DNA of 64,000 nt from Streptomyces fragilis (GCF_003112515.1 NZ_BEVZ01000005.1:372001-436000); one strand, 5' to 3'. Shown: positions 24,490 to 33,494, numbered from the stretch's first letter. Translations and numbers: made by a program. Notes: generated by a model from the letters alone, not told the origin.

Positions 24490-25800
24490 ATGAGCACGCT
24501 CACGACGACCGCAGCCGCCACGGAGTCCACGGAAGCCACGGAGCCCACGGTGAGGGACGTGGCCCGCCGCGCCCGTACCGCCTCCGCCGACCTGGCCCCG
24601 CTCCCGCGCTCCCGCAAGGACGCCGCCCTGCACGCTGTGGCGGACGCCCTCGAGGCCCGCGTCGCGGAGATCGTCGAGGCCAACGCCGAGGACGTGGCGC
24701 GCGCCCGCGAGGCCGGCACCGCCGAGTCCGTGATCGACCGGCTGACGCTCACCCCGGAGCGCATCGCCGCCATCGCCTCGGACGTGCGCGACGTGGCCGC
24801 GCTGCCGGACCCGGTCGGCGAGGTCGTCCGCGGTTCCACGCTGCCCAACGGCATCGACCTGCGCCAGGTCCGCGTCCCGCTCGGCGTGGTCGGCATCATC
24901 TACGAGGCCCGCCCCAACGTCACCGTGGACGCCGCCGCGCTCTGCCTGAAGTCGGGCAACGCGGTGCTGCTGCGCGGCTCGTCCTCCGCCTACTCCTCCA
25001 ACACCGCCCTGGTGGCGGTCCTGCGCGACGCGGTCGAGGCCTCCGGGCTGCCGGCCGACGCCGTGCAGCTGGTGCCGGGCGGGAGCCGCGAGTCGGCGCA
25101 CGAGCTGATGCGCGCCCGCGGCCTGGTGGACGTCCTCATCCCGCGCGGCGGGGCCTCGCTGATCCGCACCGTCGTCGAGCAGTCCACCGTCCCGGTGATC
25201 GAGACCGGCACCGGCAACTGCCACGTCTACGTGGACGCGGAGGCGGACCTCGGCACGGCCGTGGAAATCCTGCTCAACTCCAAGGCCCACCGGGTCAGCG
25301 TCTGCAACGCCGCGGAGACCCTGCTGGTCCACCGGGACATCGCGGAGGCCTTCCTGCCGCGCGCCCTGGACGCCCTCGCGGAGGCCGGGGTGACCGTGCA
25401 CGGCGACGAGCGGGTGCGCGCGCTGGCCGGGGACACCAAGGCCACCGTCGTGGAGGCCACCGAGGAGGACTGGGAGACCGAGTACCTCTCCTACGACATC
25501 GCCGCCGCCGTGGTCGACTCGCTGGACGAGGCCGTCGCGCACATCCGCCGCTGGAGCTCCGGCCACACCGAGGCGATCGTCACCACCTCCCAGCAGGCGG
25601 CCCGCCGCTTCACCCAGTTGGTCGACTCCACCACCGTCGCGGTCAACGCCTCCACCCGGTTCACCGACGGCGGTCAGTTCGGCTTCGGCGCGGAGATCGG
25701 CATCTCCACCCAGAAACTGCACGCCCGTGGCCCGATGGGGCTCCCGGAGCTGACCAGCACCAAGTACATCGTCACCGGGGACGGGCACGTCCGCCCCTGA
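24490..25800 (+). CDS. proA: Glutamate-5-semialdehyde dehydrogenase (gamma-glutamyl phosphate reductase)
   Basis: NADPH reduction of glutamyl 5-phosphate to glutamate 5-semialdehyde, step two of proline synthesis. 436 residues of the aldehyde-dehydrogenase superfamily. The ProA hallmarks PLGVVGIIYEARPNVTVDAA, LRGSSSAYSSN and VSVCNAAETLLVH (catalytic Cys) are present. The start is ATG 24490; a much longer open frame upstream is read-through of another gene's shadow. Confidence 0.96.
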   Translation: MSTLTTTAAATESTEATEPTVRDVARRARTASADLAPLPRSRKDAALHAVADALEARVAEIVEANAEDVARAREAGTAESVIDRLTLTPERIAAIASDVRDVAALPDPVGEVVRGSTLPNGIDLRQVRVPLGVVGIIYEARPNVTVDAAALCLKSGNAVLLRGSSSAYSSNTALVAVLRDAVEASGLPADAVQLVPGGSRESAHELMRARGLVDVLIPRGGASLIRTVVEQSTVPVIETGTGNCHVYVDAEADLGTAVEILLNSKAHRVSVCNAAETLLVHRDIAEAFLPRALDALAEAGVTVHGDERVRALAGDTKATVVEATEEDWETEYLSYDIAAAVVDSLDEAVAHIRRWSSGHTEAIVTTSQQAARRFTQLVDSTTVAVNASTRFTDGGQFGFGAEIGISTQKLHARGPMGLPELTSTKYIVTGDGHVRP

Positions 25801-25914
25801 CGCCGCCGGCCCCGGCGCGGAACCCGCCGCCGCGCCGGGTCGGACGGTCACGGGTTCTTCGCCGAATTTCCGTACCGTCTGCCCAAATTGACCCGGCACG
25901 TCTACCCTGGAGCG

Positions 25915-26601
25915 GTGGCGGAGGACGTGGGGGGCACGCCGTTCCCTGACGGCGGAGGACCTGACGACGACCAGGACCGCGGGGCGCCGGACGAGGAGTT
26001 CGCCCCCGTGGTCTTCGACGAGGACTTCGTGCGGGCCGCCCCGGTCCACGAGCCGACGGCCGTCGAGCGCCTGGTGGCGGCCGCCCAGGCACGCGCCGAG
26101 GCCTCCGAGGCGGAGGCCGCACGCCGGGCCCGCCCGGCCGGCGGTCCGGGTCCCGAGGAGGACCGGCACGACGAGGCCCCCGGCCCCGCCGACCTGGGCC
26201 TCGCCCACACCCCTCTCGGCGGTCCCGACGCCGCTTCCACCCGTGACGTCGTCGCCCGGACCGGCCAGGACCCTGGTGGTCGGGGACTGCCCGGGGGCGA
26301 GGCGGCGGCCGACTTCGCGCCGGGACTGTTCGGCCGTCCGGGCGGTTCCGTCCGGCCGGGAAGATGGCACCGGCCGGTCGCCTGGGTGCTCGCCCTGGTG
26401 ATGGGGATGGGGATGGTCGCGCTGGCCTTCAGCGCCGTCCAGCGCGGCGCCGCCGGGCAGACCGGTCAGGTCCCGCCGCCCGTCTCGACCCGTCCCACAC
26501 CGGCGCCCGCCCCGGACACCGCGGTCGGACCGTCCGCCTCCGCCGAGTACTCCGGACCGCCCGCGCAGGCCGTCCCGCGCACCCCCGCCGCCACACCCTG
26601 A
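25915..26601 (+). CDS. Single-pass membrane protein with N-terminal VVFDE box (first of pair)
   Basis: About 228 residues. Acidic, Ala/Pro-rich cytoplasmic part with the segment FAPVVFDEDFVRAAPVHEP and an E-R-L a few residues on (near residues 30-55); one membrane segment (WVLALVMGMGMVALAFSAV, ~160-180); then a short Pro/Thr-rich outer tail. The same box occurs in the next gene. The start is uncertain: GTG 25915 has GGAG only two bases before it, and TTG 25888 (237 aa) lacks any Shine-Dalgarno. By position it corresponds to the S. coelicolor SCO2584/2583 pair, as I recall it. Function unknown; the cell envelope location is inferred from the topology. Confidence 0.75.
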   Translation: MAEDVGGTPFPDGGGPDDDQDRGAPDEEFAPVVFDEDFVRAAPVHEPTAVERLVAAAQARAEASEAEAARRARPAGGPGPEEDRHDEAPGPADLGLAHTPLGGPDAASTRDVVARTGQDPGGRGLPGGEAAADFAPGLFGRPGGSVRPGRWHRPVAWVLALVMGMGMVALAFSAVQRGAAGQTGQVPPPVSTRPTPAPAPDTAVGPSASAEYSGPPAQAVPRTPAATP

Positions 26602-26694
26602 CCGCCCCGTCCCCCGCCCGCCGCGGGCGGCGGGAGCGGCAGATGGCCCGGACGGGGGCGTTTACCGCGAGGCGGCAGAACCCACTCTGAAAGT

Positions 26695-27882
26695 ATGGGC
26701 GGGCCCGGAGAGCCACCCGACGGCACACCCGACGGCGCCGCGGGCGGCAGCGATGACGAGTACCGATCCGTCGTCTTCGACGAATCGTTCGTCAAGGCTG
26801 CCCGCCTCCAGGAGTACAGCGCGCAGGAACGTCTCGCCGACCACTCGCCGCCGGTGCGGACCCGGCCCACCGGCATCCGCCGTCTCTCCCGGCAGGCCAT
26901 GGTGCTGGCCCTGCTCGTCATGATCGCCTTCGTCACCGCCGTCTACCTGGGCGTGCGCACCCCCCACCTGCCGTCCTCCGCCCGGCGGGTCGCCGACCCG
27001 GTGCGGGTCACCGTCGTCCCGCTGGCCCCACCGCAGGCCGTGCCGGGCGCCGGCGACGCCGACCGGCTCTACGAGGCGAGCCCGGCACGCGCCTACGAGA
27101 CCGGGGAGAAGGGCGTCACCATGCCGCCCGCCCGGCGCACCGAGCACTTCTCCGACGGCCAGGTCATCGCCGCGCTCGCCGCGGCCCGGGACTACGTCAT
27201 CGGCTCGTCGCTCGACCCGAAGGTGCTGATGGGGGACGCCACCCGCTCGGTGCGGGTGCTGCTCGACCCCGACCAGTTCGACCAGTTCGACCGGAGCATG
27301 GGCGAGACCGCGAAGGGCGCGGCCGCAGAGGCCGGCCAGGCCGCCGCGGACGCCGGGGAGGCCGCCGCTGAGGCCTCCGCCCCGCTGGGCTGGCTGGTCC
27401 GCTTCGACCCCACCCGGGTGCGGCTGGCCGACCCGGGGATCCGGGTGCACGGCACCTTCAAGGTCGTCGAGCGGGGCGCGGCCACCCTGGAGGTGGTCGC
27501 CGACCACGTCTTCGTCTACGCCCTGACCAAGGCCGGCGACGACCGCGCCGCCCGGGCGGACGGCGCCGACCGGGCCCAGGGGCCGGGCAGCGCCGACGAG
27601 GGGAGGAAGAAGGGGGAGCGGGTCTCCCTGTTCACCGTGCGGCGCGAGGTGCGGATGCGGTTCGACCCGGACAACCTGCGGCTGCGGCAGGTGCGGGTGG
27701 TCGCCGCCTCCGTGCAGGCGGGACCGCTGTCCTGCACCGGGGACCCCGACCAGGTGCTGCGGCCGCTGCTGGCCGGTCAGCGGGCCGACGACGCCGCGCC
27801 GCCGGGCACCGACCCGTACCGGGCCGCCAGTCCGTCCGGGCTGTGCGGCGTGCTCTCCCCGGCGGCCATGCCCAGGCTCTGA
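26695..27882 (+). CDS. Single-pass membrane protein with N-terminal VVFDE box (second of pair)
   Basis: 395 residues. The N-terminus carries YRSVVFDESFVKAARLQEYS followed by AQERL, matching the box in the preceding protein. One membrane segment (MVLALLVMIAFVTAVYLGV, ~residues 62-82) is followed by a ~300-residue exported domain with alternating beta-like stretches (GWLVRFDPTRVRLADPGIRVHG, EVRMRFDPDNLRLRQVRVV). Family not recognised. ATG 26695 has no obvious Shine-Dalgarno. Probably paired in function with its upstream neighbour. Confidence 0.78.
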   Translation: MGGPGEPPDGTPDGAAGGSDDEYRSVVFDESFVKAARLQEYSAQERLADHSPPVRTRPTGIRRLSRQAMVLALLVMIAFVTAVYLGVRTPHLPSSARRVADPVRVTVVPLAPPQAVPGAGDADRLYEASPARAYETGEKGVTMPPARRTEHFSDGQVIAALAAARDYVIGSSLDPKVLMGDATRSVRVLLDPDQFDQFDRSMGETAKGAAAEAGQAAADAGEAAAEASAPLGWLVRFDPTRVRLADPGIRVHGTFKVVERGAATLEVVADHVFVYALTKAGDDRAARADGADRAQGPGSADEGRKKGERVSLFTVRREVRMRFDPDNLRLRQVRVVAASVQAGPLSCTGDPDQVLRPLLAGQRADDAAPPGTDPYRAASPSGLCGVLSPAAMPRL

Positions 27883-27990
27883 CCCGGCCGCCGCCCCGCC
27901 CGCGGCCCGGGGTGGGCCCGGCCCGCCGACCGGCGGTGGTGGGCGTCCACGGCCCGGTGAGCGTCGGGCGGTGGTGGGCGTCCGCGGGCG

Positions 27991-29004
27991 TCACTCCCCG
28001 CCGAAGCCCCGGCGTATGCGGTCGGTGGCGCCGCCGACCAGCTTCATCAGCGGGTCGGCGGAGGTGCGGACGGTCTCCGCGTAGCTGGCCGCCGACTCAC
28101 GGAAGGCGTCCGTCACCGAGGCGTCCTTGTCCTCCTCGCGCCGCGGGTAGTGGCCGTCCATCAGCCGCTGGAAGTCCCGCGACTGTGACCAGCGCTTGAG
28201 CTCGGCGGCCCGCACCGTGGTGAACGGGTGGGAGCGCGGCAGCACGTTGAGGATCTTCAGCACCGAGTCGCGCAGGTCGCCGCCCGCCTCGTACTCCTCG
28301 GCCTGGCGCAGGAAGGCGTCCACGTTCATCTCGTGCAGGTGGTTGCCGCCGGCCAGCTTCATCAGGCCGCGCATCGACGCGTGGACGTCCTGGCCGACCA
28401 GCAGGCCCGCGCGGTCCGCGGACAGCTCGGACTTGCGGAACCACTCGCGCAGCGCCGTCACGATCGCCATCACCGCGACGCTGCCCAGCGGGATCCACGA
28501 GACGCGGACCGCCAGGGTGGTGAGGAAGAGCAGCACCGTGCGGTAGACCGCGTGGCCGGAGAGCGCGTGCCCGGCCTCGTGGCCGACGACCGCGCGCATC
28601 TCCTCCTCGTCGAGCAGCTCCACCAGGCCCGTGGTCAGCACGATGACCGGCTCGTCCAGACCCACGCACATCGCGTTGGGCTTCGGGTCCTGGGTCACGT
28701 ACATCGCCGGGACCTTGGGCATGTCGAGGATGTAGCAGGCGTCCCGCAGCATGTCGTGCAGGTGGGGGAACTGCTCGTCGCTCACCCGGACGGAGTCGGA
28801 CAGGAAGAGCAGGCGCAGGCTGCGCTCGGGGATCAGGCCGCTGAGGGCCTTGAAGACCGTGTCGAAGCCGCTGAGCTTGCGCAGCGCCACCAGGGCGGAG
28901 CGGTCCGCCGGGTGCTCGTAGGCCCGGGACGACAGCCCCGGGAAGCGCCGCCGGCTGCGCGCCGCCGTGTGCTGCTCCTGCTCGGTGTTCTCCTCGCCCG
29001 GCAT
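27991..29004 (-). CDS. M48 family membrane-associated zinc metallopeptidase
   Basis: 337-residue HtpX/Ste24-type protease. The zinc motif is HEAGH (in VVGHEAGHALSGH, near residue 138), with a downstream ELSADRAG holding the third ligand Glu. Hydrophobic segments follow the HEAGH region (VLLFLTTLAVRVSWIPLGSVAVM), so the protein is membrane-anchored. The family degrades damaged or misfolded membrane proteins. The start is ATG 29004, divergent from the small membrane-peptide gene. Between its end and the preceding gene, a 17-bp GGCGGTGGTGGGCGTCC occurs twice (27932 and 27968 region). Confidence 0.88.
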   Translation of the reverse strand: MPGEENTEQEQHTAARSRRRFPGLSSRAYEHPADRSALVALRKLSGFDTVFKALSGLIPERSLRLLFLSDSVRVSDEQFPHLHDMLRDACYILDMPKVPAMYVTQDPKPNAMCVGLDEPVIVLTTGLVELLDEEEMRAVVGHEAGHALSGHAVYRTVLLFLTTLAVRVSWIPLGSVAVMAIVTALREWFRKSELSADRAGLLVGQDVHASMRGLMKLAGGNHLHEMNVDAFLRQAEEYEAGGDLRDSVLKILNVLPRSHPFTTVRAAELKRWSQSRDFQRLMDGHYPRREEDKDASVTDAFRESAASYAETVRTSADPLMKLVGGATDRIRRGFGGE

Positions 29005-29165
29005 CAGGCCCCCCGCCCGTGTCGCCCACCCCTACGCCACCGGCCGGTGCGGCCGGTGCTGCTGTGGGTAGGACGAGCGGGCGGGGCCGATGGTTCCCGC
29101 GACCGACCGGCGCATACGATGAGCCGACGTCCTTATCCAGCCCATACGGATTGGTCCAGCCGAAG

Positions 29166-29327
29166 ATGAGCATTCAGCAGAGCGCCGCGCAGTTGGTCAC
29201 CCTCGCCTCCGAAGGCGGCGAGGGCGGCCACCACATGAACCTCAACCCCCTGCTGCCGGGCCTCGGCGCCTTCGTGATCCTCATGCTGCTGCTCTTCATC
29301 ACCGTGAGCTTCAACCGCGACCGGTGA
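29166..29327 (+). CDS. Small single-pass membrane protein (53 aa)
   Basis: Begins MSIQQSAAQLVTLASEGG and carries a hydrophobic helix (LGAFVILMLLLFITV) before a basic FNRDR end, so it is a small anchored peptide with a short basic tail. The start could instead be ATG 29235 (MNLNPLLPG). It sits immediately before nadD. I know of no function. Codon use is typical Streptomyces, so it is likely a real gene. Confidence 0.6.
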   Translation: MSIQQSAAQLVTLASEGGEGGHHMNLNPLLPGLGAFVILMLLLFITVSFNRDR

Positions 29328-29413
29328 ACCGGAACGGCTGATCCCGTGACCCGCCCGCAGGCGGGAGAGGTCGAGGTCAAGGTTCCGCTACCGGGCCGGT
29401 AGGGTCTGCACGC

Positions 29414-30067
29414 ATGGAAGAGCAGGACATGCCTGCCGGTCCGGGCGGCGTCCCGGCCGCCGGCCCGGCCGACACGGGAAGACGGCGCCGTCTGGGCGTG
29501 ATGGGCGGCACGTTCGACCCGATCCACCACGGGCACCTGGTGGCGGCCAGCGAGGTCGCCGCCGCCTTCGGACTCGACGAGGTCGTGTTCGTGCCCACCG
29601 GCCGGCCCTGGCAGAAGAGCCACCGGACGGTCACGCCGGCGGAGGACCGCTATCTGATGACGGTCATCGCCACCGCCGAGAACCCGCAGTTCTCGGTGAG
29701 CCGCATCGACATCGACCGCGGCGGTCCGACCTACACCACGGACACGCTGCGCGACCTGCGCGAGCTCAACCCGGACACCGATCTCTTCTTCATCACGGGC
29801 GCGGACGCGCTCGCCCAGATCCTCACCTGGCGGGACGCGGACGAGCTCTTCTCCCTCGCGCACTTCATCGGCGTGACGCGACCGGGACACATACTGCACG
29901 ACCCCGGGCTCCCCGAGGGCGGTGTCTCGCTCGTCGAGGTGCCCGCACTCGCCATCTCCTCCACGGACTGCCGTGCGAGAGTCGCCAAGGGCGCCCCCGT
30001 CTGGTATCTGGTGCCGGACGGAGTCGTGCGCTACATCGACAAGCGCCAGCTGTACCGCGGCGAGTGA
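29414..30067 (+). CDS. nadD: Nicotinate-nucleotide adenylyltransferase
   Basis: ATP + nicotinate mononucleotide to deamido-NAD, a late step of NAD synthesis. 217 residues with the nucleotidyltransferase signature GGTFDPIHHGHLVAA (HxGH), FVPTGRPWQKS, FFITGADALAQ and ISSTDCRARV (the ISSTxxR motif). A ~25-residue Gly/Ala-rich extension precedes the domain; a shorter start at ATG 29429 is possible. The LCP gene follows after 16 bp, probably in the same operon. Confidence 0.94.
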   Translation: MEEQDMPAGPGGVPAAGPADTGRRRRLGVMGGTFDPIHHGHLVAASEVAAAFGLDEVVFVPTGRPWQKSHRTVTPAEDRYLMTVIATAENPQFSVSRIDIDRGGPTYTTDTLRDLRELNPDTDLFFITGADALAQILTWRDADELFSLAHFIGVTRPGHILHDPGLPEGGVSLVEVPALAISSTDCRARVAKGAPVWYLVPDGVVRYIDKRQLYRGE

Positions 30068-30083
30068 GCCGAGAGGGGCACCG

Positions 30084-32030
30084 GTGAACGACCGATACGA
30101 CGCGGGACACGCGGGACACGCGGACGGCCAGTACGAACTGGTCGGCTACGACGAGTACGGACAGCCCGTGTACCGGCAGGCTCCGCGCCAGGCCGGCCCG
30201 CAGGGCTACCCGCCCCCGCGGCAGGGCGGCCAGGAGCAGCAGCCGCAGGGCTACGGCTACGACCCGTACGCCTCCGGCGGCGGGCAGCAGCAGCCGCCCG
30301 CGACCGGGTACGACGCCTACGGGGCGGGCCCGGGCACCGGGCAGCAGGCCCCCGTGCCGCCGGCCGGCCCTGCCTACGGCGGTCACCGCGGCGGTCCGCC
30401 GCCCGGCCCCCGGCAGGCCCCGGGCCGTCCGGGCCCCGGCGCGCACCCCGGACAACAGGGGTACCCCGGACCGCAGGGGCAGCCTGGACCGCAGGGGCAG
30501 CCTGGACCGCAGGGGCAGGCTGGACAGCCGGGGCAGCCCGGGCAGCCCGGGCAGTCGGGGCAGTCAGGGCAGCAGATCCGGCAGGGACAGCAGGGGCAGG
30601 CGCAGCACGGGCAGCCCTACGGCGGCCCCGGCGGCCCCGGCGGCCCCGGCGCGCCCCTGGGCCGTCCGGGCGTCGCCGAGCAGGCCGCCCGCATCCCCCA
30701 GCAGGGACCTCCCGGCCGGCCCCCGCGCCGCGACCAGGAACCGGGCTACGACACCGAGCAGTTCGCCTTCGTCGAGGAGCAGGACGGCGAGTCCGAGGAC
30801 GTCATCGACTGGCTGCAGTTCACCGAGAACCGCACCGAGCGCCGCGAGGAGGCCAAGCGCCGCGCCCGCGCCCGGATGACGGCCGTCCTGGTGGTGCTGG
30901 CACTGGTCGTGGTCTGCGGCGGCGGCTACCTCTGGTACGCGGGCAAGCTGCCCTTCCTGTCCTCCTCGGACACCGCCCAGGGCGCGAACGTCGCCGCGGG
31001 CGCGCAGAAGCGCGACGTGATCGTCGTCCACCTGCACAGCACCAAGGGGTCGGACACCTCCACCCTGCTGCTGGTGGACAACGCCACCACCGAGCAGGGC
31101 AGTGCCGTGCTGCTGCCCAACTCGCTGGCCCTGACCGACCAGGACGGCAACACCACCACGCTCGGCCAGTCCGTCGGCGACGACGGCTCCTCGGGCACCC
31201 GCGAGTCCCTGGACACCGTCCTGGGCACGCGGATCGAGGGCACCTGGCGACTGGACACCCCGTTCCTCCAGATCCTCGTCGACATGGTCGGCCACATCGA
31301 GGTGGACACCGACACCGACGTGCCTGACCCGAAGGCCCCGGACGAGGACCCGCTGGTGCACAAGGGCGAGCAGCAGACCCTCAGCGGCAGGATGGCCTCC
31401 GCGTACGCCACCTACCGGGGCGCCGGCGAGCCGCAGAGCGCGCAGCTCGAGCGGTTCGGCCAGGTGATGCAGGGCGTCCTGCGCAAGCTCTCCTCGGACA
31501 AGGAGGGCGCCACCCGCACCGTGCAGACGATGGGCCAGATCATCGAGCCGCCGCTGACCGACGAGGACCTCGGCAGCTTCCTCGCCGGGCTCGCCGACCG
31601 CGCCAAGGGCGGCGACTACCGCAGCACGGTGCTGCCGGTGGAGCCGGACGGCACGCTCGGCGAGAAGGCCGGACAGGAGATCGTCGGCAAGATCCTCGGC
31701 GGCCAGGCCAAGAGTCCCGCGGAGGAGGGCGACGGCGTCCGCGTCAGCGTGCGCAACGCCACCGGCGGCAAGACCGACGCCAAGAAGCACCCGCTGGCCG
31801 ACCTGGCCCGCGTGGCGCTGGTCAACGGCGGTTACACCTACGTCGCCGCGGGCAGCGCCGGGACGGCCGCCACCTCCGAGGTGCGGTACGCCGAAGCCGG
31901 GGACAAGGACGAGGCGGTCGAGGTGGCCCGCACCCTGGGCCTGCCGGAGTCGGCCGTCGTCGAGGGGAAGACGGCCGCCAACGCCGATGTCACGGTGGTG
32001 CTGGGCCAGGACTACGCGCCGGCCTCCTGA
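30084..32030 (+). CDS. LCP/LytR_C domain protein with collagen-like cytoplasmic region
   Basis: 648 residues. Cytoplasmic part (~1-262) rich in Gln/Gly/Pro, with collagen-like G-x-y repeats (GQPGPQGQPG..., ~residues 120-175). One membrane segment (~264-285). An exported LCP-like domain (~310-520) and a LytR C-terminal domain (~551-648) follow. LCP enzymes attach wall glycopolymers to peptidoglycan. By its place after nadD this matches S. coelicolor SCO2578, which I recall as PdtA, the polydiglycosylphosphate transferase. However, the usual LCP SIPRD motif reads LLPNSL here, and RSDT reads KGSDT. It may be non-catalytic or use other residues. GTG 30084 follows GAGAGGGG. Confidence 0.8.
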   Translation: MNDRYDAGHAGHADGQYELVGYDEYGQPVYRQAPRQAGPQGYPPPRQGGQEQQPQGYGYDPYASGGGQQQPPATGYDAYGAGPGTGQQAPVPPAGPAYGGHRGGPPPGPRQAPGRPGPGAHPGQQGYPGPQGQPGPQGQPGPQGQAGQPGQPGQPGQSGQSGQQIRQGQQGQAQHGQPYGGPGGPGGPGAPLGRPGVAEQAARIPQQGPPGRPPRRDQEPGYDTEQFAFVEEQDGESEDVIDWLQFTENRTERREEAKRRARARMTAVLVVLALVVVCGGGYLWYAGKLPFLSSSDTAQGANVAAGAQKRDVIVVHLHSTKGSDTSTLLLVDNATTEQGSAVLLPNSLALTDQDGNTTTLGQSVGDDGSSGTRESLDTVLGTRIEGTWRLDTPFLQILVDMVGHIEVDTDTDVPDPKAPDEDPLVHKGEQQTLSGRMASAYATYRGAGEPQSAQLERFGQVMQGVLRKLSSDKEGATRTVQTMGQIIEPPLTDEDLGSFLAGLADRAKGGDYRSTVLPVEPDGTLGEKAGQEIVGKILGGQAKSPAEEGDGVRVSVRNATGGKTDAKKHPLADLARVALVNGGYTYVAAGSAGTAATSEVRYAEAGDKDEAVEVARTLGLPESAVVEGKTAANADVTVVLGQDYAPAS

Positions 32031-32051
32031 CCCGCGGCCGTGTTGTCGCAC

Positions 32052-32085
32052 GGAGCCGGCCCCGCAGCACCGCGGGGCCGGCTCC
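32052..32085 (+). terminator. Terminator after the LCP gene
   Basis: Perfect 14-bp arms GGAGCCGGCCCCGC / GCGGGGCCGGCTCC around a 6-nt loop; no T-run. The remaining ~210 bp to rsfS is GGCAGC-type low-complexity sequence (about 32093-32200) in which I see no gene. Confidence 0.75.
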
Positions 32086-32299
32086 GGCCGTTCGCGGCGG
32101 CGGCAGCGGCAGCGGCAGCGGCGGTGGCTGCGGGGGCGACAGCGGTGGCGGCGGCGGTCGGCGGTCCGCGACGGGCGGCGGACCCGGGCGGACGTGTGGC
32201 ACGGGTGGTGTGGCCATGGCCTCGTGGTGATCCGTGGGGAGGCGTGGGCGGTCCGTGAGACCCTGGACGGGTAGAAGTCCGACGACGGAAAGTCAGGCA

Positions 32300-32752
32300 G
32301 TGACCGCCACCGACCGATCCATCGAGCTCATCACCACCGCCGCGCAGGCCGCGGCAGACAAGCTCGCGCACGACATCATCGCCTACGACGTCAGCGACGT
32401 GCTGTCGATCACGGATGCCTTCCTGCTCGCCTCCGCGCCCAACGACCGCCAGGTCAAGTCGATCGTCGACGAGATCGAGGAGCGGCTGAACAAGGAGCTC
32501 GGCGCCAAGCCGGTGCGCCGTGAGGGCGACCGCGACGCCCGCTGGATCCTGCTCGACTACGTCGACATCGTCGTGCACGTCCAGCACAGCGAGGAGCGCG
32601 TCTTCTACGCCCTGGAGCGGCTGTGGAAGGACTGCCCCGAGCTGGACCTCCCGGAGGACGCCAAGGCGACCCGCGGCAAGGGCGAGGAGCACGCCAAGGC
32701 GAAGGCCGCGCAGGAGGAGGCCGGCATCGACGACGACGGTGACCTCTGGTGA
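32300..32752 (+). CDS. rsfS: Ribosomal silencing factor RsfS
   Basis: Binds uL14 on the 50S subunit and blocks subunit joining when nutrients are low. 150 residues. The DUF143 core is recognisable from DIIAYDVSDVLSITDAFLLAS, NDRQVKSIVDEIEE and DARWILLDYVDIVVHV; a charged C-terminal tail of ~30 residues follows. The start is GTG 32300, preceded by an AAGTCAGG stretch. Its stop overlaps the next start (GTGA). Confidence 0.95.
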   Translation: MTATDRSIELITTAAQAAADKLAHDIIAYDVSDVLSITDAFLLASAPNDRQVKSIVDEIEERLNKELGAKPVRREGDRDARWILLDYVDIVVHVQHSEERVFYALERLWKDCPELDLPEDAKATRGKGEEHAKAKAAQEEAGIDDDGDLW

Positions 32753-33423
32753 CGGCGGGCGGGGGAGAGACCGCCGCGGGCAGGACCGGCCGCGGCCGGC
32801 GCCTGATCCTGTGGCGGCACGGCCAGACCTCGTGGAACCTGGAGCGCCGCTTCCAGGGCACCACGGACGTCGACCTCACCGACACCGGCCGCGCCCAGGC
32901 CAGGCGCGCCGCCAGGCTGCTCGCCGGGCTGGCGCCGGACGCGATCGTCGCCTCCGACCTGCGGCGCGCGGTGGACACCGCCTCCGAGCTGGCCGCGCTG
33001 ACAGGCCTGGACGTCGTCCAGGAGGAGGGCCTGCGGGAGACCTACGCGGGCGTCTGGCAGGGCCTGACCCACGACGAGATCCTCGCCCGGCACGGTGAGG
33101 AGTACCTGGCGTGGAAGCGGGGCGAGCCCGTCCGGCGCGGCGGCGGCGAGCTGGAGACCGAGGTGGCCGACCGCGCAGCCCCGGTCGTGCTGCGGCACGC
33201 CGACAAGCTCCCGGCCGGCGGCACCCTGGTCGTCGTCAGCCACGGCGGCACGATCCGCACCACCATCGGCCGGCTGCTGGGCCTGGACGCCCACCTCTGG
33301 GAGGGCCTGGGCGGCCTGTCCAACTGCTCCTGGTCGGTGCTGGGCGAGGGCGCCCGCGGCTGGCGTCTGCTCGAGCACAACGCGGGCTCCCTGCCGGAGC
33401 CGGTGCTCGGCGACGACACCTGA
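32749..33423 (+). CDS. Histidine phosphatase family protein (phosphoglycerate mutase-like)
   Basis: 224 residues. Phosphohistidine motif LWRHGQTSWN, then FQGTTDVDLTDTG, SDLRRAVDTA and the second catalytic histidine in VVSHGGTIR. In mycobacteria the gene after rsfS encodes glucosyl-3-phosphoglycerate phosphatase (GpgP), so that activity is one possibility; broad-specificity phosphatase is the safe call. It overlaps rsfS by 4 bases, so it is translationally coupled. Confidence 0.9.
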   Translation: MTAGGGETAAGRTGRGRRLILWRHGQTSWNLERRFQGTTDVDLTDTGRAQARRAARLLAGLAPDAIVASDLRRAVDTASELAALTGLDVVQEEGLRETYAGVWQGLTHDEILARHGEEYLAWKRGEPVRRGGGELETEVADRAAPVVLRHADKLPAGGTLVVVSHGGTIRTTIGRLLGLDAHLWEGLGGLSNCSWSVLGEGARGWRLLEHNAGSLPEPVLGDDT

Positions 33424-33430
33424 CCGCCTC

Positions 33431-33454
33431 CCCGGGCCCCGGCCGGGGCCCGGG
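33431..33454 (+). terminator. Terminator after the phosphatase gene
   Basis: Perfect 10-bp arms CCCGGGCCCC / GGGGCCCGGG with a GGCC tetraloop, eight bases after the stop; no T-run. Confidence 0.7.
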
Positions 33455-33464
33455 ACCGGCCGAT

Positions 33465-33494
33465 TTCACTTTTCGGCTGGTCACAGGCTAGAGT
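33465..33494 (+). promoter_or_regulatory. Candidate promoter of the first tRNA-Ala
   Basis: TTCACT (33465-33470) and TAGAGT (33489-33494) spaced 18 bp, about 40 bp before the mature tRNA end. Confidence 0.45.

Noticed and set aside
32040..32258. Ala-rich 72-codon ORF after the LCP gene
   Set aside because: Translation of GGCAGC low-complexity DNA over a terminator hairpin; no start signal.
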